Assembly (NCBI RefSeq): GCF_013488205.1
Contig: NZ_CP040908.1
Location: 713,501 to 777,500 of the forward strand
Source of the DNA: Empedobacter falsenii
Lineage (GTDB): Bacteria > Bacteroidota > Bacteroidia > Flavobacteriales > Weeksellaceae
Reading direction: 5' to 3'
Length of the DNA stretch: 64,000 nucleotides
Positions 25,864-34,972 of the stretch are shown here, in pieces; position 1 is the stretch's first letter, and each line of letters begins with the position of its first letter. The position numbers and the translations under genes are program-made. Under the pieces are notes generated by a model that saw nothing but the letters and a program-made list of their open reading frames with translations, did not search any database and had not been told where the DNA came from.

Positions 25864-27390
25864 TTGAAAATTTTAAATAGCTTTCGTTTTTTATTGATCA
25901 TCTTGTTTACGTCAAATTATATAAGTGCACAAGACAGTCTTTCACTTTTTCAAAATTTGAAGAATCAATATGATTCTGAAAGAGATTTTAAAGTAAATAT
26001 TTTCTATAATCCAGCTAATATGCTGGATTATAGTTCTTCTTCATTTTCAGAGTTATATGTGGATTATTACAATCAAAAAGATAAAATATATCGACAACAA
26101 AACGGATCAGAAAAACAAGGATTTGGTGTGATTACTAATTCTTATCAGAAACTGAACAAAAATAAAGTACTTTGGGGTAGTGCTTCTTATCAAAATCTAA
26201 AAACAAAACGTATAAAATATAATGAGAATTTAGATTTTGATCGAGTAGCTCCATATATTTCATCCGATTCTGTTGGAGGAGATTTGGAAATTGAAAAATA
26301 CCAGTTTTCAGGTGGTTATTCTCAAAAGATTAATCAAGTAACCTTAGGTGCTCAAGCTAGTTATAATGCACAATTGGGAGCAAGAGCTAGAGATCCTAGA
26401 ATAAATAATACGACTTCTGAATTGAATTTGAAAATAGGACTTAAATATGCTTTTTACCGTAATTTCGATGTTTCATTATATGCCGAAGGTGAACGATATT
26501 TACAAAATAGTAAAGTTAGGTTTGCAAGTAAAATAGGACAGTCATTAGTGTATCAAATGACAGGATTTGGATTTTACAACAGTCTATTCAGTGGGGGTAC
26601 AACTTCATTAACAACAGTTCACGAAGAATATGGTTATAAGTTTGGTGGAGGAATTAATCATAAAGAGGGAAAGGATTTTTATATTTTAGCTCATATTGGT
26701 CAATCTAATATGCTGAAGAGTTATAGAGGAACTAGCAATAGATTTTATGACTTATCTGATTTGAATAAAGATTATTTTGAAGTAGAAGGAGCAAAATTTT
26801 TCCAAATTGCTGATCATAGATTAGGTGTAAAACTAAATTATTTGTCCAACCAAACTACAGGAAAAGAATATGGTTATACGAATAATACACAATTATTAGA
26901 ACAAATCTACAAGCGATTGTCATATAAAAGAGATGAGACGATAACTAGTTTTTCGTTGTTATACTCACTAAACAAAGAGAAATTTAGCTTATCAGCCCTG
27001 CCATATTTTCGTATGCAAGAAATAAAAGAGCAGCGAATAAATCCATATAGTGGACAAAAATTTGACTACTCAATAGTTGGATTAATCGTTGATTATAAAC
27101 ATAAAATAGCAAATAATCAGGTTTTAACTTTTCGACCATTTTTTGATATAAAATCTGTCACTTCTTCTAAAAATGCATTAACAACGATCGATTTATCTTT
27201 TTTGAACAATTGGATTAATCAAGATTATAATTATTTAGCAAGTGATATTCAAACGTTAGGAGCTAGTTTACGATATGACATCAAAGTAGAAAAAATACCT
27301 GCTTTCTTTGTAGAGACTGGATTTAGTAATTCAAGAATTCAATCAAAAAATAATAACTTTTCTACTGTTATGGTAGGAATTACATTCTAA
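25864..27390 (+). CDS. DUF6850-like outer-membrane beta-barrel protein
   Basis: 508 residues. TTG start at 25864 (no in-frame ATG before the signal peptide MKILNSFRFLLIILFTSNYI-SAQ). Many alternating amphipathic strands, Tyr/Gly-rich turns (WGSASYQNLKTKRIKYNENL, YKFGGGINHKEGKDFYILAH) and a terminal aromatic strand (TVMVGITF) indicate an outer-membrane barrel, in line with the DUF6850 family from this operon type. It has no TonB plug. Starts 15 nt after the lipoprotein. Confidence 0.72.
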   Translation: MKILNSFRFLLIILFTSNYISAQDSLSLFQNLKNQYDSERDFKVNIFYNPANMLDYSSSSFSELYVDYYNQKDKIYRQQNGSEKQGFGVITNSYQKLNKNKVLWGSASYQNLKTKRIKYNENLDFDRVAPYISSDSVGGDLEIEKYQFSGGYSQKINQVTLGAQASYNAQLGARARDPRINNTTSELNLKIGLKYAFYRNFDVSLYAEGERYLQNSKVRFASKIGQSLVYQMTGFGFYNSLFSGGTTSLTTVHEEYGYKFGGGINHKEGKDFYILAHIGQSNMLKSYRGTSNRFYDLSDLNKDYFEVEGAKFFQIADHRLGVKLNYLSNQTTGKEYGYTNNTQLLEQIYKRLSYKRDETITSFSLLYSLNKEKFSLSALPYFRMQEIKEQRINPYSGQKFDYSIVGLIVDYKHKIANNQVLTFRPFFDIKSVTSSKNALTTIDLSFLNNWINQDYNYLASDIQTLGASLRYDIKVEKIPAFFVETGFSNSRIQSKNNNFSTVMVGITF

Positions 27391-27396
27391 TATAAA

Positions 27397-28548
27397 ATGA
27401 AAATAAAACTAGTTGTTACTTTCATCACACTTTGTTCTTACTTTTTACTAAGTTTTGCCCCTATTGTAAAAAATGATCTTAATTATCTCCAAGATCCTAC
27501 AATACAAGATATTGTAGAAAGTTATAAAAAGAATATCAGCTTTTGGCCTAAACCAACTATTGATAAAGGAGTAGAATGGAAAGAATTTAGTTCTATAAAA
27601 AGAGATTCTGCATATTTTGTGACACAAGATCAACCAATTGTTATATTAGGTAAGATGTTGTTTTTTGATCCTAAACTTTCAGGTTCTAATCAGATATCAT
27701 GTAGCTCTTGTCATGATCCAGAAATGGGTTGGACAGATAGAAGAAAAGTATCTTTAGGAAATAATCATTTAGAAGGTACTCGAAATACTCAATCTTTGTA
27801 TAATATAGGAGAAAGAACTTCTTTTTTTTGGGATGGACGCGCTAATACACTAGAAGATCAGGTTAGTGGACCATTATCAGCATTTCATGAAATGGATATG
27901 GATCTAAGTAAATTATCAGAAAAAATCAATCAATACAAAGGTTATAAAAAACTTTTTAAAGATGCTTTTGATGACGAAATTGTAACAAACGAAAGAATAG
28001 CTAAAGCACTTGCAAGTTTTCAAAAAACGATAAAAAGTCAACCCAGTCGATTTGATCGTTTTATAGATGGAGATTATAAAGCCTTATCAGATCAGGAGAT
28101 TTATGGTATGCATTTGTTTCGTACAAAAGCACGTTGTATGAATTGTCATAATGGAAAATACTTAACAGACGAATCTTTTCATAATATTGGATTGACATAT
28201 TATAAACGAAAGTTTCAAGACTTGGGACGGTATGAAATCACAAAAAATGCAGATGATGTTGGGAAATTTAAAACGCCATCTTTACGTGATTTATTAAATA
28301 CCAGACCATGGATGCATAACGGATTTTTTGATGATTTGGACGGATTGATTAATGTATACAACAGCGGAATGCACATGATAGATCCTACTCCAGAAAAAAA
28401 AGCGGCTGATCCTTTATATCCATATACAGACCAATTATTGCAACCTTTGAATTTGACAAAAGAGGAAAAAACTGCTTTGAAATCTTTTTTAGAAGCTCTA
28501 AATGGTTCTAAATTTAAAATGGATCGTCCGAAATTTCCTCTTGAATAA
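27397..28548 (+). CDS. Di-haem cytochrome-c peroxidase (CcpA/MauG family)
   Basis: 383 residues. An N-terminal signal sequence (VVTFITLCSYFLLSFAP) and two haem-c motifs: CSSCH near residue 103 and CMNCH near 247. FKTPSLRDLLNTRPWMHNG is the conserved C-terminal block of the family and GKMLFFDPKLSGSNQISCSS the N-terminal one. The enzyme reduces H2O2 or carries out MauG-type oxidations in the periplasm. It starts 6 nt after the barrel gene and ends the operon, so it may act on the imported ligand or its metal. Confidence 0.93.
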   Translation: MKIKLVVTFITLCSYFLLSFAPIVKNDLNYLQDPTIQDIVESYKKNISFWPKPTIDKGVEWKEFSSIKRDSAYFVTQDQPIVILGKMLFFDPKLSGSNQISCSSCHDPEMGWTDRRKVSLGNNHLEGTRNTQSLYNIGERTSFFWDGRANTLEDQVSGPLSAFHEMDMDLSKLSEKINQYKGYKKLFKDAFDDEIVTNERIAKALASFQKTIKSQPSRFDRFIDGDYKALSDQEIYGMHLFRTKARCMNCHNGKYLTDESFHNIGLTYYKRKFQDLGRYEITKNADDVGKFKTPSLRDLLNTRPWMHNGFFDDLDGLINVYNSGMHMIDPTPEKKAADPLYPYTDQLLQPLNLTKEEKTALKSFLEALNGSKFKMDRPKFPLE

Positions 28549-28734
28549 ATATTTTTTCTAAGTTCTAAGTTGCTACAAAATTTATGAATGAAAAAGGATG
28601 TAAAATAAAAGTATTACCTAAACTCGTAGGAGATTATCCTCTTAATATCAAATTAAATACTACGCTAAGAATAACAAAATCGGTTGCTAAAACTGATTAA
28701 AATATTAATAAGAAAAATATGTGAAGCGTAAAAA

Positions 28735-28975
28735 TAACACCCCTATAATCTCCTCAAGGGGATGTTTTTGATAGAATTCCCCTGTTGAGCGGGGTTAGGG
28801 GAGTGCGGGATTGAGGTTAAGGTTAAGATTTTTCAATACGTTGAAATGATACGTTAGATGCGATCTTGAAACGAGTTCAAGATGTTAATATTTATTTGTG
28901 ATTCAGAATGCAGCGTTAGCGAAATGAATAATCTGAGATTCCTAGACAAGCTCGGAATGACAATAATGTCAAGTT
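28735..28975. repeat. Intergenic repeat mosaic in a 537-nt gene-free stretch
   Basis: The gap 28549-29085 has no ORF. It holds adjoining hairpin units: CCCCTATAATC...AAGGGG and CCCCTGTTGAGCGGGG (28740-28800), ATCTTGAAACGAGTTCAAGAT (28863-28882) and CTGAGATTCCTAGACAAGCT followed by CGGAATGACA (28933-28962). I remember the last unit (reverse CATTCCGAGCTTGTCTAGGA) as a common interspersed repeat in Bacteroidota genomes; that it recurs in this genome is inferred. Confidence 0.55.
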
Positions 28976-29085
28976 GAATTTAATTTCGCATAAAAAGAGG
29001 AAGATTTTCTATTGAAATGATAAATAGGTAACATGATAAAAGTGAACAATCAGAAAAAAACTTTAATTTTGCCAAAATTTATAAG

Positions 29086-29466
29086 ATGGAATTTGTTCAG
29101 GATAAGGAAGAAGTTTTTGATAACGTCGAGTTGTTTTTGGAAAGTCTAGAAGTTGGAACCGAAGATGATAAAAAGAAATCGATTCAGTTAATCAAAAAAT
29201 CGAAAACATTTTTGGTGATTGATGCGGATGAGGTGATGGTTTTTGCGCCAAGCACATTTATTGGAATTAAAGAAAATAACATTCAGCAGTTTACAGGGAA
29301 GTTATTGGAGCACGAAACCAATCCTGTTCTAACGAGATTGTTTGGTTCTACACCGAAAATTGATAAAACTTTGGACGAATTATTTTTAGATTTTTGTGAT
29401 GAAATAGAAATTAATCGCAATGATGTTGGGCTTTCGCGCGACTATTGGATTATAAAAGATATGTAA
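29086..29466 (+). CDS. Hypothetical protein, 126 aa
   Basis: Acidic soluble protein without signal or known motif. Alternating helices and strands (SKTFLVIDADEVMVFAPSTF) suggest a small alpha/beta fold. It is monocistronic and followed at once by a terminator hairpin. I do not recognise the family. Confidence 0.65.
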   Translation: MEFVQDKEEVFDNVELFLESLEVGTEDDKKKSIQLIKKSKTFLVIDADEVMVFAPSTFIGIKENNIQQFTGKLLEHETNPVLTRLFGSTPKIDKTLDELFLDFCDEIEINRNDVGLSRDYWIIKDM

Positions 29467-29470
29467 AAAA

Positions 29471-29508
29471 AAGAGCTTTTCATCTACAACTGAAAAGCTT
29501 TTTTCTCT
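29471..29508. terminator. Terminator between convergent small genes
   Basis: AGAGCTTTTC and GAAAAGCTTTTTTCTCTT pair around ATCTACAACT right after the stop of the 29086 gene, with T runs for the plus strand; the minus-strand gene ends 8 nt beyond it. Confidence 0.75.
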
Positions 29509-29515
29509 TAAAAGG

Positions 29516-29854
29516 CTAAAGAATAACATTGATTTCTGCTTTGCAAATGGGTTTTATTCCAGCCAAAGCGCCATCAATTTCGCACTTTAACAATCCGCTT
29601 CCGCCACCATAATGATGAATTTGCTTTATCGTAGGGAAATAAGTGCTTATCCATTCCTCCATTTTCTCTACTTCCGAAGCACCAATTCCACTACTGTATA
29701 ATATTATTTGGATATTGTTTGTTGATACATATCCTTTTAATTCTTCTTGTGAGCAGGTACAAAATGCCTTCCAGTTTTCATTCTTGTTGATGACACGTTC
29801 CAAAGTGTCTACAATTTCTTTGTTTTTACCATAAACGGCGATTTGTACTTGCAT
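29516..29854 (-). CDS. Hypothetical protein, 112 aa, receiver-like fold possible
   Basis: It starts MQVQIAVYGKNKEIVDTLER with a later IQIILYSSGIGASEVEKMEE and a Gly-rich YGGGSGLLKCEI. The alternation of strands and helices resembles a degenerate receiver domain, but the phospho-acceptor Asp is not evident. Family not recognised. Confidence 0.55.
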   Translation of the reverse strand: MQVQIAVYGKNKEIVDTLERVINKNENWKAFCTCSQEELKGYVSTNNIQIILYSSGIGASEVEKMEEWISTYFPTIKQIHHYGGGSGLLKCEIDGALAGIKPICKAEINVIL

Positions 29855-29967
29855 ATCAGATTAATTTTAAAGCAAAGTAACGACACAACGCATGGTCTAA
29901 CATTGATTTACGATAAGAAATGAAAAGACATAAAAAAATCGTTCCAATTCGAAACGATTTCTATGTT

Positions 29968-30720
29968 TTATTGTTGATTTTCTAATTGAGTTAATCTTTC
30001 GGCAGCCAAATAAAATTCAGGATTCAACTGCAATGCTTTTTTGTATTCCTCTACAGCTTCGGCTTGTTTCTCAAATTTTTCTAAGATTGCGCCTTTGTTG
30101 TAATATGACAAGAAATGATTTGGATTTAATTCGATTGATTGATTAAAATCGTTTAATGCATTTTCTAAATCATTCAACACAAAATAAGTATTTCCTCTGT
30201 TGTAATACGATAAGAAATGTGGTTTCATTTCGATCACTTTCGAATAATCTTCGATTGCTTTATCCAATTGTTGCAATTGATCGTAACAAAATGCACGGTT
30301 GTGGTAACATGATTCGTAATCTGGATTAATTTCTAAAGCTTTATTGAAACATTCGATAGCCTCATCGTATTTGTTCAAATTCATCAACACATAACCTTTT
30401 TGGTGATAAGCTACAAAGCTAGCTGGATCAATCTCGATCACTTTATCAAAATTTTCTGCTGCTTTTGTTGGATTATATTGATTGAAATTTGCCATTCCTC
30501 TGTAGAAATAGAAGTTTGGATTTTTATCATCTAATTCAATTGCTTTATCAAAATCTTTGATTGCATCTGTATTTTGTTTCATGTAATATTGGCTCAATCC
30601 ACGACCGAAATATGAATTTGCCACTTCTATTTGACGCTTAATCGATAATGTAAAATAATCAATCGCTTTTCTATACTGACCTTTGCGGAGATATTGACTC
30701 CCATCTTCATAAAAACTCAT
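29968..30720 (-). CDS. Tetratricopeptide repeat protein
   Basis: 250 residues made of about seven consecutive TPR units (for example KYDEAIECFNKALEINPDYE, QLDKAIEDYSKVIEMKPHFL, NLENALNDFNQSIELNPNHF). No signal peptide, so probably a cytosolic scaffold. Monocistronic, facing away from the epimerase gene at 30799. Confidence 0.9.
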   Translation of the reverse strand: MSFYEDGSQYLRKGQYRKAIDYFTLSIKRQIEVANSYFGRGLSQYYMKQNTDAIKDFDKAIELDDKNPNFYFYRGMANFNQYNPTKAAENFDKVIEIDPASFVAYHQKGYVLMNLNKYDEAIECFNKALEINPDYESCYHNRAFCYDQLQQLDKAIEDYSKVIEMKPHFLSYYNRGNTYFVLNDLENALNDFNQSIELNPNHFLSYYNKGAILEKFEKQAEAVEEYKKALQLNPEFYLAAERLTQLENQQ

Positions 30721-30798
30721 AGTTCAATATTACAACAAACTCTTTAAATTTTAAATAAAAAATTTTAGAAAAGTTTATCTTTACGCAAAACAACACAC

Positions 30799-31197
30799 AT
30801 GAAAATAGAACATTTAGGGATTGCCGTAAAAGATTTGGGATTATCGAATGAATTGTTCGAAAAATTATTAGGAAAAGCGCCTTATAAAGAAGAAGCAGTG
30901 GAGTCGGAAGGTGTGAGAACCTCTTTTTTTGAAGTAGGTGAATCGAAGATCGAATTGGTCGGTTCTGAAAAAAATGATAGTGCTATTGAAAAATATTTAG
31001 AAAAAAATCGCGAAGGAATTCACCACATTGCTTTTGGCGTAGATGATATCGAAGTCGAAATAGAGCGTCTTAAAAATCAAGGGTTTACTTTTATTAACGA
31101 AACGCCAAAATTAGGAGCAGATAATAAGCGTATTGTTTTTTTACATCCTAAAACAACAAATGGCGTATTGGTAGAGCTTTGCGAAGATGTAAAATAA
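30799..31197 (+). CDS. mce: Methylmalonyl-CoA epimerase
   Basis: 132 residues, a complete VOC-superfamily (glyoxalase/bleomycin-resistance fold) protein. The motifs KIEHLGIAVKDL (metal His), GESKIELVGS (Glu), EGIHHIAFGVDD (second His) and NGVLVELCED (final Glu) supply the 2-His/2-Glu metal site of methylmalonyl-CoA epimerases. It converts (R)- to (S)-methylmalonyl-CoA in propionate/succinate metabolism. Confidence 0.88.
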   Translation: MKIEHLGIAVKDLGLSNELFEKLLGKAPYKEEAVESEGVRTSFFEVGESKIELVGSEKNDSAIEKYLEKNREGIHHIAFGVDDIEVEIERLKNQGFTFINETPKLGADNKRIVFLHPKTTNGVLVELCEDVK

Positions 31198-31273
31198 TTT
31201 TGAAGTTCAAAAAAATAGCTTTAATATTGCAAACGAATTAGGTGATAGCTTCCTTTTTATTGCTTAATTCTCT

Positions 31274-31347
31274 GGTCCTATAACTCAGCTGGTTAGAGTA
31301 GCTGACTCATAATCAGCAAGTCGTTGGTTCGAGCCCAACTGGGACCA
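31274..31347 (+). tRNA. tRNA with CAU anticodon (Ile2 or Met), island attachment point
   Basis: 74-nt cloverleaf: acceptor GGTCCTA/TGGGACC, D arm CAGCTGGTTAGAGTAGCTG, anticodon stem-loop GCTGA-CTCATAA-TCAGC with anticodon CAT, and T arm GTTGG-TTCGAGC-CCAAC. CCA is not encoded. A CAU anticodon can mean elongator Met or lysidine-modified Ile2, which I cannot separate by eye. Mobile-element genes begin right after it, and tRNA 3' ends are common integration sites. Confidence 0.9.
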
Positions 31348-31518
31348 CTTTATTGAAAATCAGACGTTTACAGTTGTGTAAGCGTCTTTTTTTTGACTTC
31401 ATTTTAACTTATCAGTACAACATTAGTACAACACATTAATCTGATTCAAAGATAGTTATAATTTTCATTTGATTGCATTTTTAGTATATTTATAGAAATA
31501 ATTCAAAACTAATCTAAA

Positions 31519-32241
31519 ATGATCTTAGGAATAATTGATAAATATTTCATTGTAGCAGAAGATTTATATAGAATAAGAATATTGTCTAAGAATAATATTG
31601 AACGATTCTTAATGTTGATATATTTTCCTTTAATTATATCATCTTTAATCCTTACACAAACAAATCTATCTCCGTTACTAATTTTAGTAATATCTTCATT
31701 AGTATTAGTCGTTCCAGCAATATATTATAAAATCTTTTTTTTATATATTAATTTAAAACGTAATATAAAAAATATTCAATTTGAAAAAGGAGTTGGTGAT
31801 TTATCTACTGCTGTTAGTATTGATTTTAAGCCTTGTAAAACTAATGATATTGATAACACATTTATTTTTAAATTATTTGACAGAAATACTATCTTTTATA
31901 AACCTAAAAAAATTAAAAGCAAAAAAGTAATCGATCAATTAAGAGTTTTTTATAGTGAAAAATCAAATCATTATTTTGAGAAATATGATTATGAACTTGA
32001 TTATTTTATTGACTTAATTTTTAAAAGCAAAACATTAAGTCTTAATGAGCGTATTAAGTTAGATTCAGAACTTAAAGGAATATCAATTAAAATATTATTG
32101 AAAGACTTAAATCAAATAACAGGAATTTATCAGTCAGAATTAGCCAAGCTATTTTATATTGAAACAAAATCTAAAAGATTTAAAAATATTAATACAAAAT
32201 CTATAAATTCTGCTTATTCTCAGTTAGATATGGATGAGTAA
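31519..32241 (+). CDS. Hypothetical membrane protein at the island's left end
   Basis: 240 residues. Two transmembrane helices near the N-terminus (LMLIYFPLIISSLILTQTNL, LLILVISSLVLVVPAIYYKI) are followed by a ~170-residue cytosolic Lys/Asp-rich helical domain. No family recognised. The 320-nt gap before it holds the tRNA and two near-identical AGTACAACA repeats (31415-31434). Confidence 0.55.
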   Translation: MILGIIDKYFIVAEDLYRIRILSKNNIERFLMLIYFPLIISSLILTQTNLSPLLILVISSLVLVVPAIYYKIFFLYINLKRNIKNIQFEKGVGDLSTAVSIDFKPCKTNDIDNTFIFKLFDRNTIFYKPKKIKSKKVIDQLRVFYSEKSNHYFEKYDYELDYFIDLIFKSKTLSLNERIKLDSELKGISIKILLKDLNQITGIYQSELAKLFYIETKSKRFKNINTKSINSAYSQLDMDE

Positions 32242-32355
32242 GGTTAATTATTTTTTTGATTTTAGATATTAATGTTTAATAATATGGGTTAATTTATCAC
32301 TTTCATTCGCTTTCATAAATACTAATTTCGGCATAATAATTCAAACAAATTTATT

Positions 32356-32655
32356 ATGTCAGAAATTAAATTACTACAAGAGCTTCATGAGATGAAGACT
32401 CTTATTAAACAGAACTACATTAATGATAAACCGATCCTAACTTCTAAGGAATTGGAGTATTATCTTGGATTTTCGTATTCAACAATTTCAAAACTTACTT
32501 CGTGTAAATTAATACCATTTAGTAAGCCGACTAATGGTGCTCTTTTCTTCTCTAAAGAAAAAATTCATGAATGGATAGATAAACATTCTATTCAGTCTGA
32601 AGATGACGCAGAGAAGTTATATCAATCCTATAACAAAAAAAGAAAAAGCAAGTAA
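32356..32655 (+). CDS. Excisionase/AlpA-like HTH protein
   Basis: 99 residues. The motif LTSKELEYYLGFSYSTISKL, then IPFSKPTNGALFFSKEKIHE is the HTH_17/AlpA-like DNA-binding fold used by excisionases and island regulators in Bacteroidota mobile elements. It lies upstream of the ATPase/primase genes and ends at a hairpin. Confidence 0.75.
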   Translation: MSEIKLLQELHEMKTLIKQNYINDKPILTSKELEYYLGFSYSTISKLTSCKLIPFSKPTNGALFFSKEKIHEWIDKHSIQSEDDAEKLYQSYNKKRKSK

Positions 32656-32672
32656 ATCCCCACTTACTTGCT
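32647..32672 (+). terminator. Hairpin after the HTH gene
   Basis: AAGCAAGTA and TACTTGCT pair around AATCCCCACT, overlapping the end of the HTH gene. There is no strong T tail. Confidence 0.45.
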
Positions 32673-32749
32673 CAATTATTTAAAATTATTATTAATCAAT
32701 AGATTAAAGCACAAATTTAATGTTTTTTTCTATTAAAAATAAATGTTAT

Positions 32750-33778
32750 ATGAATTTAGATATAGAAAAAAATCTTATTCCAATAAATAAATCAGTCTTC
32801 AATATTAGGACATTAAATCAATGTATTCAGGATGGAGCAAAACAACCAGATTTAGAATACATCATAGACCGTTTAATTGAAGAAGGTATTGGGGTTTATT
32901 TTGCAAAGTCAAATCAAGGTAAAACGACTTTAGGTGTTCAAATGTTAGATGATATAGCTTTAGGAAGAAATTCAATAGCTAATTTAAGGACTAATAAGAG
33001 AACATGTTTGTATATCGACTGTGAGATGGATGATAGGCAAATTAAAAATAGATACACAGATAAAGACGGAAATCATAAACAATTTAGTGAAAATTTTTAT
33101 AGAGCAACTCTTACAATTAACATTCTTGAAAAAGATTTTCTTAAAAATTTAATTCAAAGTATTAAAAGGTCAGTTTTAGAATACAATATAGATTTTTTAT
33201 TAATAGACAATCTCATGACAATTATTTATGATCTAAATAAACCAAACTTGGTGCTTGAATTTATGTTAGGATTAAAAAAACTTAGAGAAGAAACAACAAT
33301 TTCTATTTTAATAATCGCACATCCAAGAAAAGAGATTGATCTTAATCAGGAAATGGATCAAAATGATATTTTTGGGAGCAGCTATATAGGTAATTTTCTA
33401 GACTATGTAATAGGTATGAGAAGGTCGAGATCAAATCCAAAACAAGTAATTTTACGTTTGTTAAAAACTAGGATGGATGAAAATCATTTTAATAGTGAAA
33501 ACGTATTAGTCCTAGAACTTCAAAATAAGAATGGAATTCCTGTCTTTGAGTTTATAAAATTTGATTCAGAAACAAATCATTTAAATAATATTGGAACTGA
33601 TTTTATTAAATCTGATGAAAAAATGGTATCAGAGCTTGATATCATTAAAAAATGCAAAACATTAGGAATTGCTAACACAACAATAGCAAAGATCTTAAGC
33701 ATAAGTGAAAAAACTGTGAGAAATAAATTAAAACTTCTAGAAATAGATTCTCAACAATTAATGCTAAAATCCGAGTAA
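32750..33778 (+). CDS. RecA-fold (AAA_25/RepA-like) ATPase of the mobile element
   Basis: Start chosen at MNLDIEKN (32750; an earlier ATG lies at 32720). Walker A GVYFAKSNQGKTTLGVQMLD, Walker B DFLLIDNLM and a sensor ISILIIAHPRKEID define a hexameric RecA-like ATPase related to plasmid RepA helicases. A C-terminal HTH (TTIAKILSISEKTVRNKLKL) would bind DNA, possibly the repeats that begin at its own stop codon. It is probably involved in replication or processing of the element. Confidence 0.8.
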   Translation: MNLDIEKNLIPINKSVFNIRTLNQCIQDGAKQPDLEYIIDRLIEEGIGVYFAKSNQGKTTLGVQMLDDIALGRNSIANLRTNKRTCLYIDCEMDDRQIKNRYTDKDGNHKQFSENFYRATLTINILEKDFLKNLIQSIKRSVLEYNIDFLLIDNLMTIIYDLNKPNLVLEFMLGLKKLREETTISILIIAHPRKEIDLNQEMDQNDIFGSSYIGNFLDYVIGMRRSRSNPKQVILRLLKTRMDENHFNSENVLVLELQNKNGIPVFEFIKFDSETNHLNNIGTDFIKSDEKMVSELDIIKKCKTLGIANTTIAKILSISEKTVRNKLKLLEIDSQQLMLKSE

Positions 33779-33989
33779 ATCCGAATTGACTTATTTAAAT
33801 GTATGTATTAATCATTTATAAATAAGTTAGTTACGTGTGTGTTGTTAACATTCGGATTCGGACACCTCCCTTTTTTAGGTAAAATTAATCAAGTCCGAAT
33901 CCGAATATTTTAAATACAACTATAAGGTATTGTAATTGTGTGTTTTAAATAATTTTAATTAGATAGTAAATTCGGATTTACTCGGAATT
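33768..33989. repeat. Nested inverted repeats with CGGATT core (candidate replication origin or operator)
   Basis: Outer arms: AATCCGAGTAAATCCGAATT (33768-33787) and AATTCGGATTTACTCGGAAT (33969-33988), an almost perfect 20-bp inverted repeat. Inner arms: ATTCGGATTCGGAC (33850-33863) and GTCCGAATCCGAAT (33893-33906), a perfect 14-bp inverted repeat. The left outer arm overlaps the ATPase stop and the right one abuts the primase-like start codon. Confidence 0.6.
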
Positions 33990-34907
33990 ATGAAAGAAAA
34001 TTTTAAATATAGCTTAGAAAAATACTCAGGATCTAAATCTCGTTTTGTCTGTCCAAATTGTAAAGAGAAAGAATACACGAGATTTATAAACTCTGAAACT
34101 ACAGAGTATTTATCTTATGAATTTGGTCGCTGTAATCGAATTATTAAGTGTGGATATTTTAAATCTCCAACTCAAGGAAGTAATTTGAATTATGAAAAGA
34201 ATAATGAATTTGTAGAACCTAAAATTGAGTATTTAGATAAAAAAGTATTTCAGTTTTTTGAAATTACAAATTTCAAAAATCCACTTTCTATTTTTTTGAA
34301 ATCATATTTTGATGAAAGTAAAGTAGAAGAAGTTTTGGATGTGTATAAAGTGAAAACTGAAAAATTGAATGGAGATTATTTGACAATTTTTCCTCAATTG
34401 GATCTTGAATTTAATCTGCGAACTATAAAGAAAATGAAATATAATTTTCAAACAGGTAAACGAAGTAAGAATTTTTTCCAATGGTATAATCCTAATAAAT
34501 CGAATCTTAAACAATGTCTTTTTGGTTTGCATTTATTAAATCATCCTGAATTTAAAAAATCAAAAATTATAATCGTTGAATCAGAAAAGACTGCACTGTT
34601 AGGTATGTTATATTTTAAGAATGAGTATTTGTTTTTAGCAACAGGAGGATTGATGAATTTGACAAAAGATAAATTGAAAACTTTAGAAAATCGTGAAATT
34701 ATTTTGATGCCCGATTTATCACCAATTGATTCTAAAAGCTCGGCATTTGATTATTGGAAAACTAAATCTGAGAAATTTTCAAATGAATTAAATTGTTCTA
34801 TTTCTATCTCAAACTTATTGGAAGAAAATGCTACAATTCAGCAAAGAAATTTACAACTTGATCTTGGAGATTTTATAATTGAAGAGTTAAGTAAAAAATC
34901 TATTTAG
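33990..34907 (+). CDS. DUF6371-like primase-related protein (zinc finger + toprim-like)
   Basis: 305 residues. An N-terminal zinc-ribbon (FVCPNCKEKEYTRF...GRCNRIIKCGY) is followed by a toprim-like core with VESEKTALLGMLYF (catalytic Glu), ATGGLMN and LMPDLSP in place of DxD. This matches the DUF6371 proteins encoded beside RepA-like ATPases on Bacteroidota mobilizable elements. It is probably a primase for element replication or for complementary-strand synthesis after transfer. Confidence 0.75.
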   Translation: MKENFKYSLEKYSGSKSRFVCPNCKEKEYTRFINSETTEYLSYEFGRCNRIIKCGYFKSPTQGSNLNYEKNNEFVEPKIEYLDKKVFQFFEITNFKNPLSIFLKSYFDESKVEEVLDVYKVKTEKLNGDYLTIFPQLDLEFNLRTIKKMKYNFQTGKRSKNFFQWYNPNKSNLKQCLFGLHLLNHPEFKKSKIIIVESEKTALLGMLYFKNEYLFLATGGLMNLTKDKLKTLENREIILMPDLSPIDSKSSAFDYWKTKSEKFSNELNCSISISNLLEENATIQQRNLQLDLGDFIIEELSKKSI

Positions 34908-34972
34908 TTTAAATGAATACATATAACGATATGTATTTAAGTTTTATAAAAGATATTATTTAGACGGTTACG

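Noticed and set aside
28549-29085. Hidden small gene in the gap
   Set aside because: Short frames here are interrupted and cross hairpin repeats; none has a plausible start and composition.
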